Positions 1 through 11,183 of a stretch of 64,000 bases of DNA are shown here, in pieces. The notes under the pieces were generated by a model, which ran no database searches, was not told the DNA's origin, and was given only the letters and a program-made list of their open reading frames with translations. Source of the DNA: Naumovozyma dairenensis CBS 421 (taxonomy: Eukaryota; Ascomycota; Saccharomycetes; Saccharomycetales; Saccharomycetaceae); the NCBI RefSeq assembly GCF_000227115.2, contig NC_016485.2:1278025-1342024 (forward strand). The letters run 5' to 3'. Made by a program: the position numbers and the translations under genes. Positions within the stretch are counted from its first letter, which is position 1. Each line of letters starts with the position of its first letter.

Positions 1-3000
1 AAATACATAATAATAACAACAATACCAATGGTTCTGCTACATCAATAGATACTAATGGAACTAATGAAAAGAATAATGAAGGTAATTCGAATAGAAGCAA
101 TGCAATAAACATAACCAACACAGCACTGCCTAATGTTTCCACTATAAATTCAACAGATAAAACGATAGTTTCTTCTGCGGTTGAAAATCAATTAATGAAC
201 TCTCAAAATAATGAAAATAATAAAGTATCGCGAGAAATAATATCAATGGAAGATAAACAATTATCAGAACACGATACTGATGAATTAGACCTTACAAAAC
301 AATTCGATATGTTACATATCAAAAATAATGGGACCATTCATTTGGGTGCTACTCATTGGTTGGCCATTATGAAAGGTGATCCATATTTGAAATTATTATG
401 GGGTCACATTTTCAATATTAGAGGCAAGATTAATGAATGGTATTCACAAAGATTAAATGCTTCAAAAAAGAAACATGGGATGAAGAATGCAAATAAAGTA
501 GGCAAATGCCCTGTAATGCATAAGACAAAAGGTCAATATCATAATTTACCACTACCACCAAATCATCCTCCATTGCACGCAGGGAGTTCGGGTAAATGTC
601 CTGTGGCTCATAGAGTTATAAATAATAACAACAATAGTAGTAGTAGTAGTAATAATAACAACCCTATGATCAATGCTCCTTCTCCACTCCCACCAAATCA
701 TCCACCTATAGATCCAAATAATCCAAATGTTTCAAAATGTCCAGTAGCTCATAGAAACACATTTAATTCTGGTGTCACTCAAGGAAGATGCCCAGTAATT
801 CATTCTTCTAGTCCATCTCCTGTTCCATCCATACTTCCACTATCTAATAGTAGTACGGATTCTAGTGCCATTGCCCCAACAGGCAAATGTCCCGTTGATC
901 ATGCCAAGATATTGGCAAATTTGAATGGGGGTGTTAAATTAGAAAATAATGCCATGGGGTTATCATCTTCTAATTTATTGAGTTTCACAAAAAATATCAA
1001 TGGTAACGGTGAGCAGCAAGATAATCTGGATCTTTCTAAATTATATGGAGCTCCATCACCATCATTACCTTCTTTTCAAAATATTGCATCCAGGATACCG
1101 TCTTCAACAAACCTCAACGGGAACGTAAATGGAAATAATAATAATAATAATAATAATAATATAAATGGTAGATTCAAGAAACCTCAACCAATCTATCACC
1201 CTTATGTAGCCTCATTATCATATGGACAAATTGTGGAAAGATTGAATGAATTATTACCACCGAAAAGAATAATTAACCTATTTGTAGATAAATTTTTCAA
1301 ACATATTTATCCAACAATCCCAATTATTGATGAATTAAATTTCAAGAATCATGTTAACCAGATTATCATTTCAAGAAATCCAACTACAATTAGTAGTGAT
1401 GTTACTTCACCTATCCAGTTGAATTTACAAAAGAAATTAACAGATTATTGTTACCTAGGGATATTGGTCATCATATTAAGACTTACTTGGTTATCTTTAC
1501 CACCTAATTCATGTAAACTAGATTTAGGTAATAACGCATCCAATAGCTATTTGATCCCAAACGTTAATTCAATGAGTACTACAGCGTCAAATTTAAAGGA
1601 AGATGCGTTATTAATCAAATATGAAACTTCATTTGAAGCTTTAGAATTGGTTAAGAAATACTTAATTAAATTCGATGAAATTGCAAGTTTATCGAATAGA
1701 AATATTAATTTGACTACTATTCAATTTGCCATCTTCTATAAGCTGTACACAACTTCATGTCCAAACAGTTATGGCGCTAATGATACCCATGATAATGAAA
1801 ATAATCAAATATTATTATCTTCAACTATTCAAATGGCTTTCAGTTGCGGGTTACATAGAGATCCTGACAATTTCCCACAGTTAAGTGCTGTTTCTCCTCA
1901 AAATGGCAGTATGGATCAATCTTCCACATCAAATTCCAATTTCAATTCAATACAAGGTGTTCAAATAAAAAGTGAGTCACAAAACATTAATAAAAATAAC
2001 AATAATATACCTCGTAATAATAGTAATAGCAATAATAATGATGCTGGTTTCCCTGCTAATACCGGTAAAGATTCTCAAAATTCAACAGAAAGGTTCAAGC
2101 ACACATGGAGGAAAATATGGTATTATATTGTTCAATTAGATGTTAAGCAATCATTATCATTAGGTACACCAAGATTATTAAGAAATTTAAAAGATTTTAG
2201 CGATACTAAGTTGCCATCATCTTCTAAGATTGATTATGTCCGTGATATTAAAGAGTTAATCATTATTAAGAATTTTACATTGTTTTGGCAAATTGATCTT
2301 TGTATAATAGCTGTTTTGAATCATATTTTGAATATTTCATTAGCGAAAAATGTAAGAAAATTTGAACTAGATTCATTAATCGAATCATTGAGTTCGCTAA
2401 CTTACGGTAAAAAAAATATTAATGAAGTTATTAGTGAACTAATCAATAAAGGGTTGTTACCCACAACAGAGGCATCTGTCAATTACCAAGAAGGTGATGA
2501 TCTTTATGGACTACCTAGTTTAGAAGAAATAATGGGTACTTTATCACAGAATCAAAATGGATTCACTACAAACAGTGGAGAAATGTATGATAAGAAATTC
2601 GAATCACCTCATGAATCTACGACAAGAGCGTTGTTTTTCTCTAAGCATATGACCTTAAGAATGTTGTTATATCTTTTAAACTATATTCTCTTCACACATT
2701 ATGAACCTATGGATAATGAAGATAAAGCATGTGCGGATTTAGCTAAATTTTATGCTCAAAAATCCTTGAATTTTGCAATGGATGGATTTAGAAATTGTTT
2801 AATCTTTTTTAATAATGTGAAACAGTCCAATTCCACTTCAACTACTTTTGAATATCTGGGTACTATCTTATCACCTCATTGTTTAGACATTGGTAACAGA
2901 GCTTTACAATTCATTGTTTGTTTGCTAATTCGTGCTAAATGTGGACCACTAACTGGTATGAAGGAAAGTTCAATTCTGACATATAGTAGTGGTAATGAAG

Positions 3001-4352
3001 AGTCAGATTCCGAATTAAATGATCTCAAGAAAAGGAAGGATAATAAGCCCTCTGAAATTGATACAGAAGTTGTAGAGTTAAATTCTAATTTGGTTAGTGA
3101 TTTAGATATCAATTTAGGTGACGCATTAATTGATAAATTACTATTAAGAATGATGTTATTCCATAAATTAACTAAGCAGTTAATTAGCAAATATTCGTAT
3201 GCAAGAACAGTCGCGAAATCTACTGGGTTTTTCATTACATTATTGAATGAACGTCAATTGCCAAAGGGTAAAACTGCAAGTGGTTGGAAGCATCCAAAGA
3301 TTACAGATTTTTTCAAGAATGTTCCATCCCTTGTTCTCTCTGAAGATACTGAAAGAGTTAAAAGATGTCCTGTGTATCAAGATGCTTTAGGTTTCATTGT
3401 TCCTAGATCTTCCAATAGTACAATATCTACAAATGCATCACAATTATTATCTACAAAATTAGGTAGGACTCAATTACCTCCAATTAGAACATACAATCCT
3501 ATCACATATACTGATAGTAATTTACGTACATCGATGAATACTAAAGAGCCTCAAACGAGTTCTGTGGATGATCCATTTGCAAAAAGACGTAAATTGGATG
3601 AGGTTCCAGGAGAACAAAATCCATTATCGCCATTTGCTCAGTCTCCTTTACCTCCTTTACAAGCTTTAGCACATGTTAGTTCAATAACAAGTAATGATAA
3701 CGCACTAGCAAATGTAGACAATAATATGTTATCATCATTGGATAAAATTTCCAATGGATCTCGATACATAATGAGTAATGGTCAATATGCTCCAAACAAA
3801 AATACAATGGAATCTTCTCAATTGAATACTAACGGTAATGGCAGTGGTAATAATAACAATAAACCTAAAAGTATTGTTGGAAATTTCTCGGATGGTGCGG
3901 GTAGTACTAATTTGAATTCATTTACGACGCCAGAATCAGACCTTACCAATACTCCTGACTTTGAAGATTTTCTTTTACAAAACTCTAATTTCAACGGATT
4001 ATTTATCAATCCTTCAAGCTTAGTTGAAGCAATGAACGAAATCACTACGACGCAAAATACGAATAACGCTGCTAGTGGTAATAATTCTACAACCAATCCA
4101 GGCAATTTAAATCAATTAGGGTTGAATGGTATGAATGTCAATAATAATGATACTACAAATATTAACAGTACCAATGATCAAGTTGATATTACAAATGTGA
4201 ACGGACAAGTGAACAATGCGGGCCTTGAGAATATTACAGGTGATATTAATGCATACATGAATAATTTAGATAATTTAGACTTCTTTTTGCCCTTTGATAA
4301 TGGTGGACTTGAAGATTTGAATAATCCAGGTGAATTTACTCTTTGGGATTAA
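1..4352 (+). CDS. HAP1: Hap1-like haem-responsive transcription factor, 5' end outside window
   Basis: The reading frame is open from the first base to the stop at 4352 (about 1,449 codons visible), so the first Met at 195 is internal and the Zn2Cys6 DNA-binding domain lies upstream of the window. Five haem regulatory motifs of the form (K/R)CPV followed by x-H cluster at about 504, 594, 735, 789 and 885, and a sixth (RCPVY) sits near 3363, matching the Hap1 layout of an N-terminal haem cluster plus one motif near the activation domain. A fungal transcription factor middle region follows (about 1250-3300), and the acidic C-terminus ends in FTLWD. Asn-rich tracts separate these parts. In S. 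cerevisiae Hap1 activates respiratory and sterol genes in the presence of haem. The downstream neighbours, a YLR257W-like gene and GSY, are in S. cerevisiae order. Confidence 0.93.
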   Translation, partial: IHNNNNNTNGSATSIDTNGTNEKNNEGNSNRSNAINITNTALPNVSTINSTDKTIVSSAVENQLMNSQNNENNKVSREIISMEDKQLSEHDTDELDLTKQFDMLHIKNNGTIHLGATHWLAIMKGDPYLKLLWGHIFNIRGKINEWYSQRLNASKKKHGMKNANKVGKCPVMHKTKGQYHNLPLPPNHPPLHAGSSGKCPVAHRVINNNNNSSSSSNNNNPMINAPSPLPPNHPPIDPNNPNVSKCPVAHRNTFNSGVTQGRCPVIHSSSPSPVPSILPLSNSSTDSSAIAPTGKCPVDHAKILANLNGGVKLENNAMGLSSSNLLSFTKNINGNGEQQDNLDLSKLYGAPSPSLPSFQNIASRIPSSTNLNGNVNGNNNNNNNNNINGRFKKPQPIYHPYVASLSYGQIVERLNELLPPKRIINLFVDKFFKHIYPTIPIIDELNFKNHVNQIIISRNPTTISSDVTSPIQLNLQKKLTDYCYLGILVIILRLTWLSLPPNSCKLDLGNNASNSYLIPNVNSMSTTASNLKEDALLIKYETSFEALELVKKYLIKFDEIASLSNRNINLTTIQFAIFYKLYTTSCPNSYGANDTHDNENNQILLSSTIQMAFSCGLHRDPDNFPQLSAVSPQNGSMDQSSTSNSNFNSIQGVQIKSESQNINKNNNNIPRNNSNSNNNDAGFPANTGKDSQNSTERFKHTWRKIWYYIVQLDVKQSLSLGTPRLLRNLKDFSDTKLPSSSKIDYVRDIKELIIIKNFTLFWQIDLCIIAVLNHILNISLAKNVRKFELDSLIESLSSLTYGKKNINEVISELINKGLLPTTEASVNYQEGDDLYGLPSLEEIMGTLSQNQNGFTTNSGEMYDKKFESPHESTTRALFFSKHMTLRMLLYLLNYILFTHYEPMDNEDKACADLAKFYAQKSLNFAMDGFRNCLIFFNNVKQSNSTSTTFEYLGTILSPHCLDIGNRALQFIVCLLIRAKCGPLTGMKESSILTYSSGNEESDSELNDLKKRKDNKPSEIDTEVVELNSNLVSDLDINLGDALIDKLLLRMMLFHKLTKQLISKYSYARTVAKSTGFFITLLNERQLPKGKTASGWKHPKITDFFKNVPSLVLSEDTERVKRCPVYQDALGFIVPRSSNSTISTNASQLLSTKLGRTQLPPIRTYNPITYTDSNLRTSMNTKEPQTSSVDDPFAKRRKLDEVPGEQNPLSPFAQSPLPPLQALAHVSSITSNDNALANVDNNMLSSLDKISNGSRYIMSNGQYAPNKNTMESSQLNTNGNGSGNNNNKPKSIVGNFSDGAGSTNLNSFTTPESDLTNTPDFEDFLLQNSNFNGLFINPSSLVEAMNEITTTQNTNNAASGNNSTTNPGNLNQLGLNGMNVNNNDTTNINSTNDQVDITNVNGQVNNAGLENITGDINAYMNNLDNLDFFLPFDNGGLEDLNNPGEFTLWD

Positions 4353-5164
4353 GTTCTCCTTTTTTAGTATCGAGGTAAATACTATGACCAGTTTTTTTTT
4401 AGGGTCAAATAGATCTTATGTACAATATCATATGAAGTATACACCTTTTTTAACCGATTTTTTTTTGAGTATTTGATTTATCTAATTTACGGGCTGTTTA
4501 CAGAAGTAGAAAACTTGTCAACGTTATTGATATTTCTTAAATCACCACTCTCGATAAAAACCTCTGAGTTCATTTAAGATAAAGAGTTTTTCTGAAAGCT
4601 GGATATTCTATTTACTAGAACAATAACTGTCCTAAGAATTTTCTGAATGAGGGACGACAGGACCTCTTTTGTTTATCTCTCAAATTTTAAGATAATAAGG
4701 GGGGAGATAGCGATATTTGGACGAGATGGAAAATGTAGATATTTTGTTTACATTTCGTTAAAAGTTGCCGTGCGCGTACCTTTTAAATGTAGATACGGGG
4801 GTAAGTTAGAAACAGCGCTAACTGGCTAAGCGGTTACCGGGGCGTCTTTAATTAGCGATGTTACGATCCCGATAGCAATATAGTATAAGGAAGGATAGCT
4901 ACGTGAACCTGGCCCGAAACAAAAGGGGATAAGAAATTTTTTTGGCATGATCTTGATATTTGTTTATAAATAGAAGGCCGAATCAAAAAACTGTTCCTTT
5001 GCTATGTACATTGTGTCATCTTGCCTCATTATATATCACAGATATAGGTAATTTGAGAGTCAATTACTACTGTGTACTGTAGACAACAAGATCTGGTGTA
5101 AGATTCTGCCCATTTTTTGTGTTAGAAAATATTATATTAAACAACCAAGAATAAAATAAAGAAG
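4353..5164. other. intergenic, HAP1 to YLR257W-like
   Basis: About 810 bases without a credible gene. The 60-codon frame at 4647-4829 has no recognisable features. The sequence at 4853-4871 begins TAGCGATGTTACG, which resembles the terminus of the hAT remnant at 44385, but no partner end was found. T-rich tracts just after HAP1 are ordinary for yeast 3' regions. Confidence 0.6.
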
Positions 5165-5968
5165 ATGGCCTTTAGTAGAAGTCCTGTCAAAACTCCAACG
5201 CTGGTTGGTTCGTCAGTAAGGGATATTGACGATGTTGATACCAAAGAAGAGCCTTTCGTTAAAGTTCATGACCGTTCGAGATCATTAAATAGGATCTCCC
5301 AACGGTCTCGTTCACCAAGAGTTGATGATGAGTATACTACTGTTGACGAATTAAATCGTGAAGGTGCTTTGCTAACTGAAGAAACAGATATTGATTTAGA
5401 TAAGTCTATGCCAATCAAAGACTTAACTGAGGATTGTACTAAATATACTCTGAATAAGAAATTAAATAGGAATGATAATAAAAACTTATTTCATCATCCC
5501 AAAGGAAATGTTGAAGATAAGAATATTTTGAGGAATTCTTATGGTCAAGCTATTAAATTTGGATCTGATAGACCACATCTAGCTCACGGCGAATCTTATC
5601 AATCGGTAGGGGATGGTACTGAGAATGACGCTGAAGTTAATGAAAGGTTAGGCAGGACCAATGATAAACCTTCACTTTCAAAAGATTATCTAAGATCTTT
5701 GTCTAAGTCTTTGACTCGAGAAAAAAATAGAGACCGTTCTCCTAATGGTAGAGGTATGACTACTTTTGATGATAAAATATATTCAACTAATAATTATACG
5801 ATATCTCAAGTTGATATTGGGAATGTTTCATCTAATATTATAGCGGAAGAAGAGCAAGAAGATAGAGAAGGTGTCTTATTGGATGATCAAGGTAATGAAG
5901 AATATTCGAGAAAATTTGAAACTGAAGCTGAAAACGTTATGGAGGCAATTAACGGAACTGTCGGTTAA
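5165..5968 (+). CDS. YLR257W-like protein of unknown function
   Basis: This encodes a 267-residue hydrophilic protein with no membrane segment or catalytic motif that I recognise. Short Arg-Ser runs (RSRSLNRISQRSRSPR, about residues 37-52, and again near 190) suggest phosphorylated basic sites, and the C-terminal third is acidic. I assign it to YLR257W mainly by position: it lies between HAP1 and a glycogen synthase gene, on the same strand as both, as in S. cerevisiae, whose YLR257W is of similar size. The ATG at 5165 follows an A-rich leader (AAAGAAG) and is the first in frame. The function is unknown in S. cerevisiae as well. A different fast-evolving gene in the same slot cannot be excluded without alignment. 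Confidence 0.72.
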   Translation: MAFSRSPVKTPTLVGSSVRDIDDVDTKEEPFVKVHDRSRSLNRISQRSRSPRVDDEYTTVDELNREGALLTEETDIDLDKSMPIKDLTEDCTKYTLNKKLNRNDNKNLFHHPKGNVEDKNILRNSYGQAIKFGSDRPHLAHGESYQSVGDGTENDAEVNERLGRTNDKPSLSKDYLRSLSKSLTREKNRDRSPNGRGMTTFDDKIYSTNNYTISQVDIGNVSSNIIAEEEQEDREGVLLDDQGNEEYSRKFETEAENVMEAINGTVG

Positions 5969-6516
5969 TTCCAATAAAGTTAGTAAAACGTTATTCATTA
6001 ACATCATTATAGTTTTTATTAGACAGTTTATGTATCTTTTAAAAGTATATTTATTTCTTTAGTGGGGTATTTGACGATAGCGGCATTTATGTGTTTTTAT
6101 TTTGCTTACTGGTTTTTAGGCCTCGTAGTTCGAAACCACCTTACATATGCCACAGATGGTATGAAGTTTTGTACAGAGCTGGGAGACTAATCGTGATCCT
6201 CCACACAAAAGACAAATTTTTCTTATTTATTACAATTTATCTGAAACGGTACCTGATATCGAGTTTTTTCCTGGTCGGGAAATTTGAAGAAGTACGCCAT
6301 TTCACGTAACGTATGGGCGTAAAGTTAATACCACTCATCTATGATATGATATCGATAATGTTCGATAACAGATGTAATTATAAAGAACAGATAGCGGTAG
6401 TGTGTATGTTGCGTACATCACAATTTGGAGAAAACTTCTTTTTTCTTTTTTTTTCCTCTTTTTTTCTGAGAATTAGTTCGTTCGTCACAATCATATCAAT
6501 TAGTTTTTATTTGAAG
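5969..6516. other. intergenic, YLR257W-like to NDL1-like
   Basis: About 550 bases. Two short frames here (6091-6309, and the upstream extension from 6313) carry no protein-like signal. The T-rich run at 6437-6472 just before the coiled-coil gene looks like promoter or leader sequence. I see nothing else in it. Confidence 0.5.
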
Positions 6517-7080
6517 ATGGATCTTGAGAACATAGATCTAGCATCAGCGAAAAGGGTAATTAAAGATTTGGAAAGTCAATTAGAACAAATTAAAGAATTA
6601 GGGGAAGAATATGAAATACAGTTAGAGCAGACGATAGAGAATTTGAAAGAAGAACTGATTAACAAAGAATCGCAAATAGAAGGTAATAAAAAACGAATAA
6701 CTGCTCTCGAAATACAAGTTGATGATTTAGAAAATGAGAAGAATGTAACTAACAATAAGTTGCAAAATTGTACAGTTGAGAATGACAAACTAATGGAACA
6801 AAATATCCTATTGGAGCACGAGCTTTCGGACCTTAAAGAATTGATGCACCATTTAGAAGTGAAAAAAGGATCCAGTTTTAAGAAGGCCATTCGGATGGAA
6901 AATGAGTCACAACTTAACTTGATGAAAGCGGTAGATATAATAGAACCATTTCAAATATCTACATCTGGGTCTGGGTTGCATATCAAGACATTGGGTCGGG
7001 ACTCGAATAATAGTGCACGTATCCAAATAACGAATTCAACTGTACTTTCTACGACGTCAAGAAAGCCTAGCATCAATTGA
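6517..7080 (+). CDS. NDL1: NudE-like coiled-coil protein (dynein/Pac1 pathway)
   Basis: I start this at the ATG at 6517. The frame is open further upstream to 6313, but that stretch encodes a Phe-rich, non-coiled sequence typical of a T-rich leader. From 6517 the product is 187 residues, close to S. cerevisiae Ndl1 (189). Residues 9-120 are an almost uninterrupted coiled coil. A segment reading RITALEIQVDDLENEKN, followed by NILLEHELSDLKE, resembles the NudE-family pattern (RI..LE...DDLE.. then N..LE.EL.E). NudE proteins link the Lis1 homologue Pac1 to dynein at microtubule ends and support nuclear positioning. In S. cerevisiae NDL1 is also beside HAP1, but on its other side and in opposite orientation, so a local rearrangement is implied. 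A generic coiled-coil protein is the alternative. Confidence 0.68.
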   Translation: MDLENIDLASAKRVIKDLESQLEQIKELGEEYEIQLEQTIENLKEELINKESQIEGNKKRITALEIQVDDLENEKNVTNNKLQNCTVENDKLMEQNILLEHELSDLKELMHHLEVKKGSSFKKAIRMENESQLNLMKAVDIIEPFQISTSGSGLHIKTLGRDSNNSARIQITNSTVLSTTSRKPSIN

Positions 7081-8661
7081 TATCTTAGACTACAATAACC
7101 CATAAAGTTCAAGATATGGACCAATTGACTATCTAATGTCGACAGCGTTCTATGTCCTTCCATCTCGTAGCATCTACAATGTACTGGAGATACATCTTTC
7201 CGTAGCATAATTGCACACATATAGCAATGCCGGCGTAGCATGTGATAATACTGAGTACCAGGCCAAGTATCTAGCAATAATTCGAATATTATGTTTGAAG
7301 GACTGCAAAAGAGAATTTGGTACGATAAAAGAATAGTGTACTTTCTCTGTTATGACTGATACTTCTCTAACTTCAAAAAAAAATGATAATATCTTCGTAA
7401 AAGTTAATATTTGTAGCGCATAGTGCCTGTAAGTTACATTACGCGTTACCGATGGATTTCATTTATCTAAGCAAATTAATTAAGGCCTACGTACGCTAGC
7501 ATTCAATGCAATGTTTCATCTGAATTATATGTAGTAAGAAAAATGACAATGGGTATATAACTGTCAAAATAAGTTCACCGTCTTACTATCCTTTCACAAC
7601 ATAATGCACATCTTTTAGTTTATTTTACCAACTACAGAGCTAGTTATCCTAGATGTACTTCGACATGTTACATACTCTTTCTTCCATCTACCCGCATAGG
7701 GATAGGTAGGACATAAAAAACATTTATGCATATGTTATGTCCTCAATGGGAATAGCCGCTCAGCCTCCCGTCGACGTTGGTTTTGTTTTTTTTTTGTTTA
7801 TTTTTATTTTGTTATTGCGAAATCGAGTTTCATACTGTACGGGTACGGGTACGGTTACAGTCACGATAGGCCCTGGAGACAGCACGACACGACGGGGAAG
7901 GAACCCCGCCCCCCCTCCTCCTTCCACTTCCCGCCGCACGGACCAATCTGTTCTCCCTTAAAAATCCCACCACCAGCTTTCTATTTTACCCCTCGATAGA
8001 TCAATCGATCTTCAGAAACGCTGCTTCTTTACCCTCCACTTCCCAACAGAACCTCCGCACACGTAAGCAGTTCCACTGTCAGCTGTCTATCTACACTCTA
8101 CACTCTACACTCTACTACAGTGTCTCCAATTAAGGCTCTTTTTCCAACAAATATTCAGGAGCTCCCAATTCCCACAGCCTGCACGGTAAGCCCTGCCGAA
8201 GAAAAATAAGCATTACGTCGAACAAATAAATATTGGTTATTATCCAAAATTGGAACAGATATCCTTGAATTGGGAAAGTGGAGTTGCTCCAAACTGAACA
8301 CCAATACTTCGAAGACGATGCAAACATTATATCTCTACGTACGTATGCATATAATGTCACATTCTTCAAATGGAGGGTGCTTTTTATATTGAAAAACTAT
8401 ATATACTCTTAGCCTTTTCCTTCGTGTAATTTTTTTCACCCTTATTTTCTTGAAATTATTATATAAAACAACCCTTTTTTTATTTTATTTATTTTTTTTT
8501 TTCTAATTAGATCCCTTTTTGTGAGAGGTCCCTCCCAATTCAAACAGAAAGTACCATTAAAACCAAGCGCTAGGTCACTCGTATCATTGCATCAAAGTAC
8601 TTCCAATCACTACTAATACTACTACCATTCTCACTTTCACCCGACAAATAAAGAAAGAAAA
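7081..8661. promoter_or_regulatory. long intergenic region and likely GSY promoter
   Basis: About 1.58 kb without a gene. The half nearest GSY has a C-rich patch (7898-8050) with stress-response-element cores CCCCT at 7912-7916 and 7989-7993. The Msn2/4 core fits the known stress and diauxic induction of glycogen synthase genes. A TATA-like run (ctatatatac) lies near 8397, and the leader up to 8661 is C/T- then A-rich. A tandem run of actctac units occurs at about 8092-8115. Short frames at 7737 and 8130 look spurious. Confidence 0.5.
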
Positions 8662-10788
8662 ATGACTCGTGATTTACAAAACCATCTATTATTCGAAACC
8701 GCAACAGAAGTGGCCAACAGAGTGGGTGGGATCTATTCCGTCCTAAAATCTAAAGCTCCAATAACAGTAGCCCAATATAAAGACAATTACTGTCTAATTG
8801 GTCCCCTAAATAAAGCAACATACCAAAATGAAGTAGACCAACTAGATTGGGAATCTCCTGAAACATTCCCTGATGAATTGAAACCAATTCAAACTGCATT
8901 ACACGCTATGCGTTCCAGAGGGGTCAATTTCATCTATGCAAAATGGTTAATCGAGGGATCTCCTCGTGTTATCCTATTCGATTTGGATTCAGTTAAGGGA
9001 TTCTTAAACGAATGGAAGGGAGATCTGTGGTCCTTGGTGGGGATCCCATCTCCTGAAAATGATTTCGAAACTAATGACGCTATATTGTTAGGTTATACAG
9101 TGGCTTGGTTCCTTGGAGAATTGACTGCAGTTGATAAACAACATGCCATTATTGCACATTTCCATGAATGGCTTGCTGGTGTAGCATTACCATTGTGTCG
9201 TAAGAGAATGATTGATGTCGTTACTATCTTTACTACGCATGCTACCCTTTTAGGGAGATATTTATGTGCCGCTGGTGATGTAGATTTTTATAATAACTTG
9301 GAAAAATTTGATGTCGATCAAGAAGCTGGTAAAAGAGGAATTTATCATAGATATTGTATTGAAAGAGCCGCTGCTCATACTGCAGATGTTTTCACCACTG
9401 TTTCACAAATCACTGCTTATGAAGCTGAGCATCTTTTGAAAAGGAAACCAGATGGGATTTTACCAAATGGTTTGAACGTTATTAAATTTCAAGCTGTTCA
9501 TGAATTCCAAAATTTACATGCTTTGAAAAAGGAAAAGATTAATGAATTTGTTAGAGGCCATTTCCATGGTTGTTTCGATTTCGATTTGGATAATACTGTT
9601 TATTTCTTTACAGCTGGTAGATATGAATATAAAAATAAAGGTGCAGATATGTTTATTGAGGCATTAGCAAGATTAAATTATAGATTAAAAGTTGCTGGTT
9701 CTAAATTGACTGTCGTGGCATTCATTATTATGCCTGCCAAAAATAATTCATTTACTGTGGAAGCTTTAAGAGGTCAAGCTGTAGTTAAATCTTTGGAAAA
9801 TACTGTTAACGAAGTGACAAACTCAATTGGTAAAAGAATCTTTGATCATGCAATGAAATTCCCTAATAATGGTATAACGTCGGAAATTCCAGTCAATTTA
9901 GACGAATTGTTGAAACCTTCAGATAAAGTCCTCTTAAAGAAACGTGTGCTTGGTTTGAGAAGGGCACCTGGTGAATTACCTCCGATTGTAACACATAATA
10001 TGGTTGATGATGCAAGAGATCCAATCCTAAATCAAATTAGACATGTTCAATTATTTAATAATTCATCTGATAGAGTTAAAGTTATTTTTCATCCTGAATT
10101 TTTGAACGCCAATAATCCAATCTTAGGCCTAGATTATGATGAATTCGTTCGTGGTTGCCACTTAGGTGTTTTCCCATCATATTATGAGCCTTGGGGATAT
10201 ACACCAGCTGAATGTACCGTTATGGGTGTTCCTTCAATTACTACTAATCTATCAGGATTCGGTGCTTATATGGAAGATTTAATTGAAACTAATCAAGCTA
10301 AAGATTATGGTATTTACATTGTGGATCGTAGATTTAAGAATCCAGATGAATCTGTCGAACAATTGGTTGATTATATGGAAGAATTCTGTAAAAAGACAAG
10401 AAGACAAAGAATTAACCAAAGAAACAGAACAGAAAGATTATCAGATTTATTAGACTGGAAACGTATGGGTCTAGAATATGTTAAAGCTAGACAATTAGCA
10501 TTACGTAGAGCATATCCTGAACAATTTAAACAATTGGTTGGTGCAGACCTAAGTGATACTAATATGGACTCGTTAGCTGGTGGTAAGAAACTCAAGATTG
10601 CAAGACCACTAAGTGTCCCAGGTTCACCTAGAGAATCTAGGTCAGGCAGTGTTAGTGTTGCATATATGACACCAGGTGACTTGGGTACTCTACAGGATGC
10701 CAATAATGCCGATGATTACTTCAATCTGAGCCTTACAGGCGCGCATGATGACGACGATGAACAAGGTCCATTCGTAGATGATAACTGA
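8662..10788 (+). CDS. GSY2: glycogen synthase (UDP-glucose starch-type GT3)
   Basis: The 708-residue product (S. cerevisiae Gsy1 is 708, Gsy2 705) transfers glucose from UDP-glucose to the non-reducing ends of glycogen in the cytosol. The N-terminus has the GT3 nucleotide-binding signature [14 protein letters not shown] at about residues 20-33. The C-terminal Rossmann half has [18 protein letters not shown] near 509-526. An Arg-rich helix ([10 protein letters not shown], about 580) is the glucose-6-phosphate sensing region of yeast enzymes. The tail contains clustered Ser-Pro and Thr-Pro sites ([19 protein letters not shown]; about 653-675) where Pho85-type inhibitory phosphorylation occurs in this family. 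GSY1 and GSY2 are whole-genome-duplication paralogues; I use GSY2 because HAP1 and the YLR257W-like gene lie upstream, but CMK and IOC3 downstream also resemble the GSY1 locus. Confidence 0.96.
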   Translation: MTRDLQNHLLFETATEVANRVGGIYSVLKSKAPITVAQYKDNYCLIGPLNKATYQNEVDQLDWESPETFPDELKPIQTALHAMRSRGVNFIYAKWLIEGSPRVILFDLDSVKGFLNEWKGDLWSLVGIPSPENDFETNDAILLGYTVAWFLGELTAVDKQHAIIAHFHEWLAGVALPLCRKRMIDVVTIFTTHATLLGRYLCAAGDVDFYNNLEKFDVDQEAGKRGIYHRYCIERAAAHTADVFTTVSQITAYEAEHLLKRKPDGILPNGLNVIKFQAVHEFQNLHALKKEKINEFVRGHFHGCFDFDLDNTVYFFTAGRYEYKNKGADMFIEALARLNYRLKVAGSKLTVVAFIIMPAKNNSFTVEALRGQAVVKSLENTVNEVTNSIGKRIFDHAMKFPNNGITSEIPVNLDELLKPSDKVLLKKRVLGLRRAPGELPPIVTHNMVDDARDPILNQIRHVQLFNNSSDRVKVIFHPEFLNANNPILGLDYDEFVRGCHLGVFPSYYEPWGYTPAECTVMGVPSITTNLSGFGAYMEDLIETNQAKDYGIYIVDRRFKNPDESVEQLVDYMEEFCKKTRRQRINQRNRTERLSDLLDWKRMGLEYVKARQLALRRAYPEQFKQLVGADLSDTNMDSLAGGKKLKIARPLSVPGSPRESRSGSVSVAYMTPGDLGTLQDANNADDYFNLSLTGAHDDDDEQGPFVDDN

Positions 10789-11183
10789 GCGACAAACTGA
10801 AATTTTCAAACTGTTTTTTATTCTAAACATTTCTATACATAATATTGATATTCTTTGTACACTTATACATAAAAAGATATATCATCATCTTATACACTAA
10901 ACTTTATGATCTTCTTCTCTCTCCCATATTTGCTATTTTTATTGACATTTGTGACGTTCCAACTTCGCGAAACTGAAATTTTCCAGAAAGTGCACCGTCG
11001 GAAGATTAGAAATAAGTACAGGAGCACAGCCGGAAAATAAGGATCGAAGCGTTGGATCCTGGAATATACATAAAAAACCCTCGTTTTCTTATCATAAGGA
11101 ATTGGATGATGCAAGAAACTGAAGGAGTAAGGACAAGCACAATTAGTTTATAATTGATTACATCGGAAAACTAACTAAGAAAA
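10789..11183. other. intergenic, GSY to CMK
   Basis: About 395 bases between two genes on the same strand. It holds the GSY 3' region and the CMK promoter and leader. I see no RNA gene or repeat. Confidence 0.5.

Noticed and set aside
6313..6516. N-terminal extension of the NudE-like gene
   Set aside because: It encodes a Phe-rich stretch over a T-rich leader; the coiled coil and family length fit the ATG at 6517.
7737..7961. 74-codon frame in the GSY promoter
   Set aside because: Its Pro-rich end simply translates the C-rich promoter patch; there is no conserved neighbour or family.
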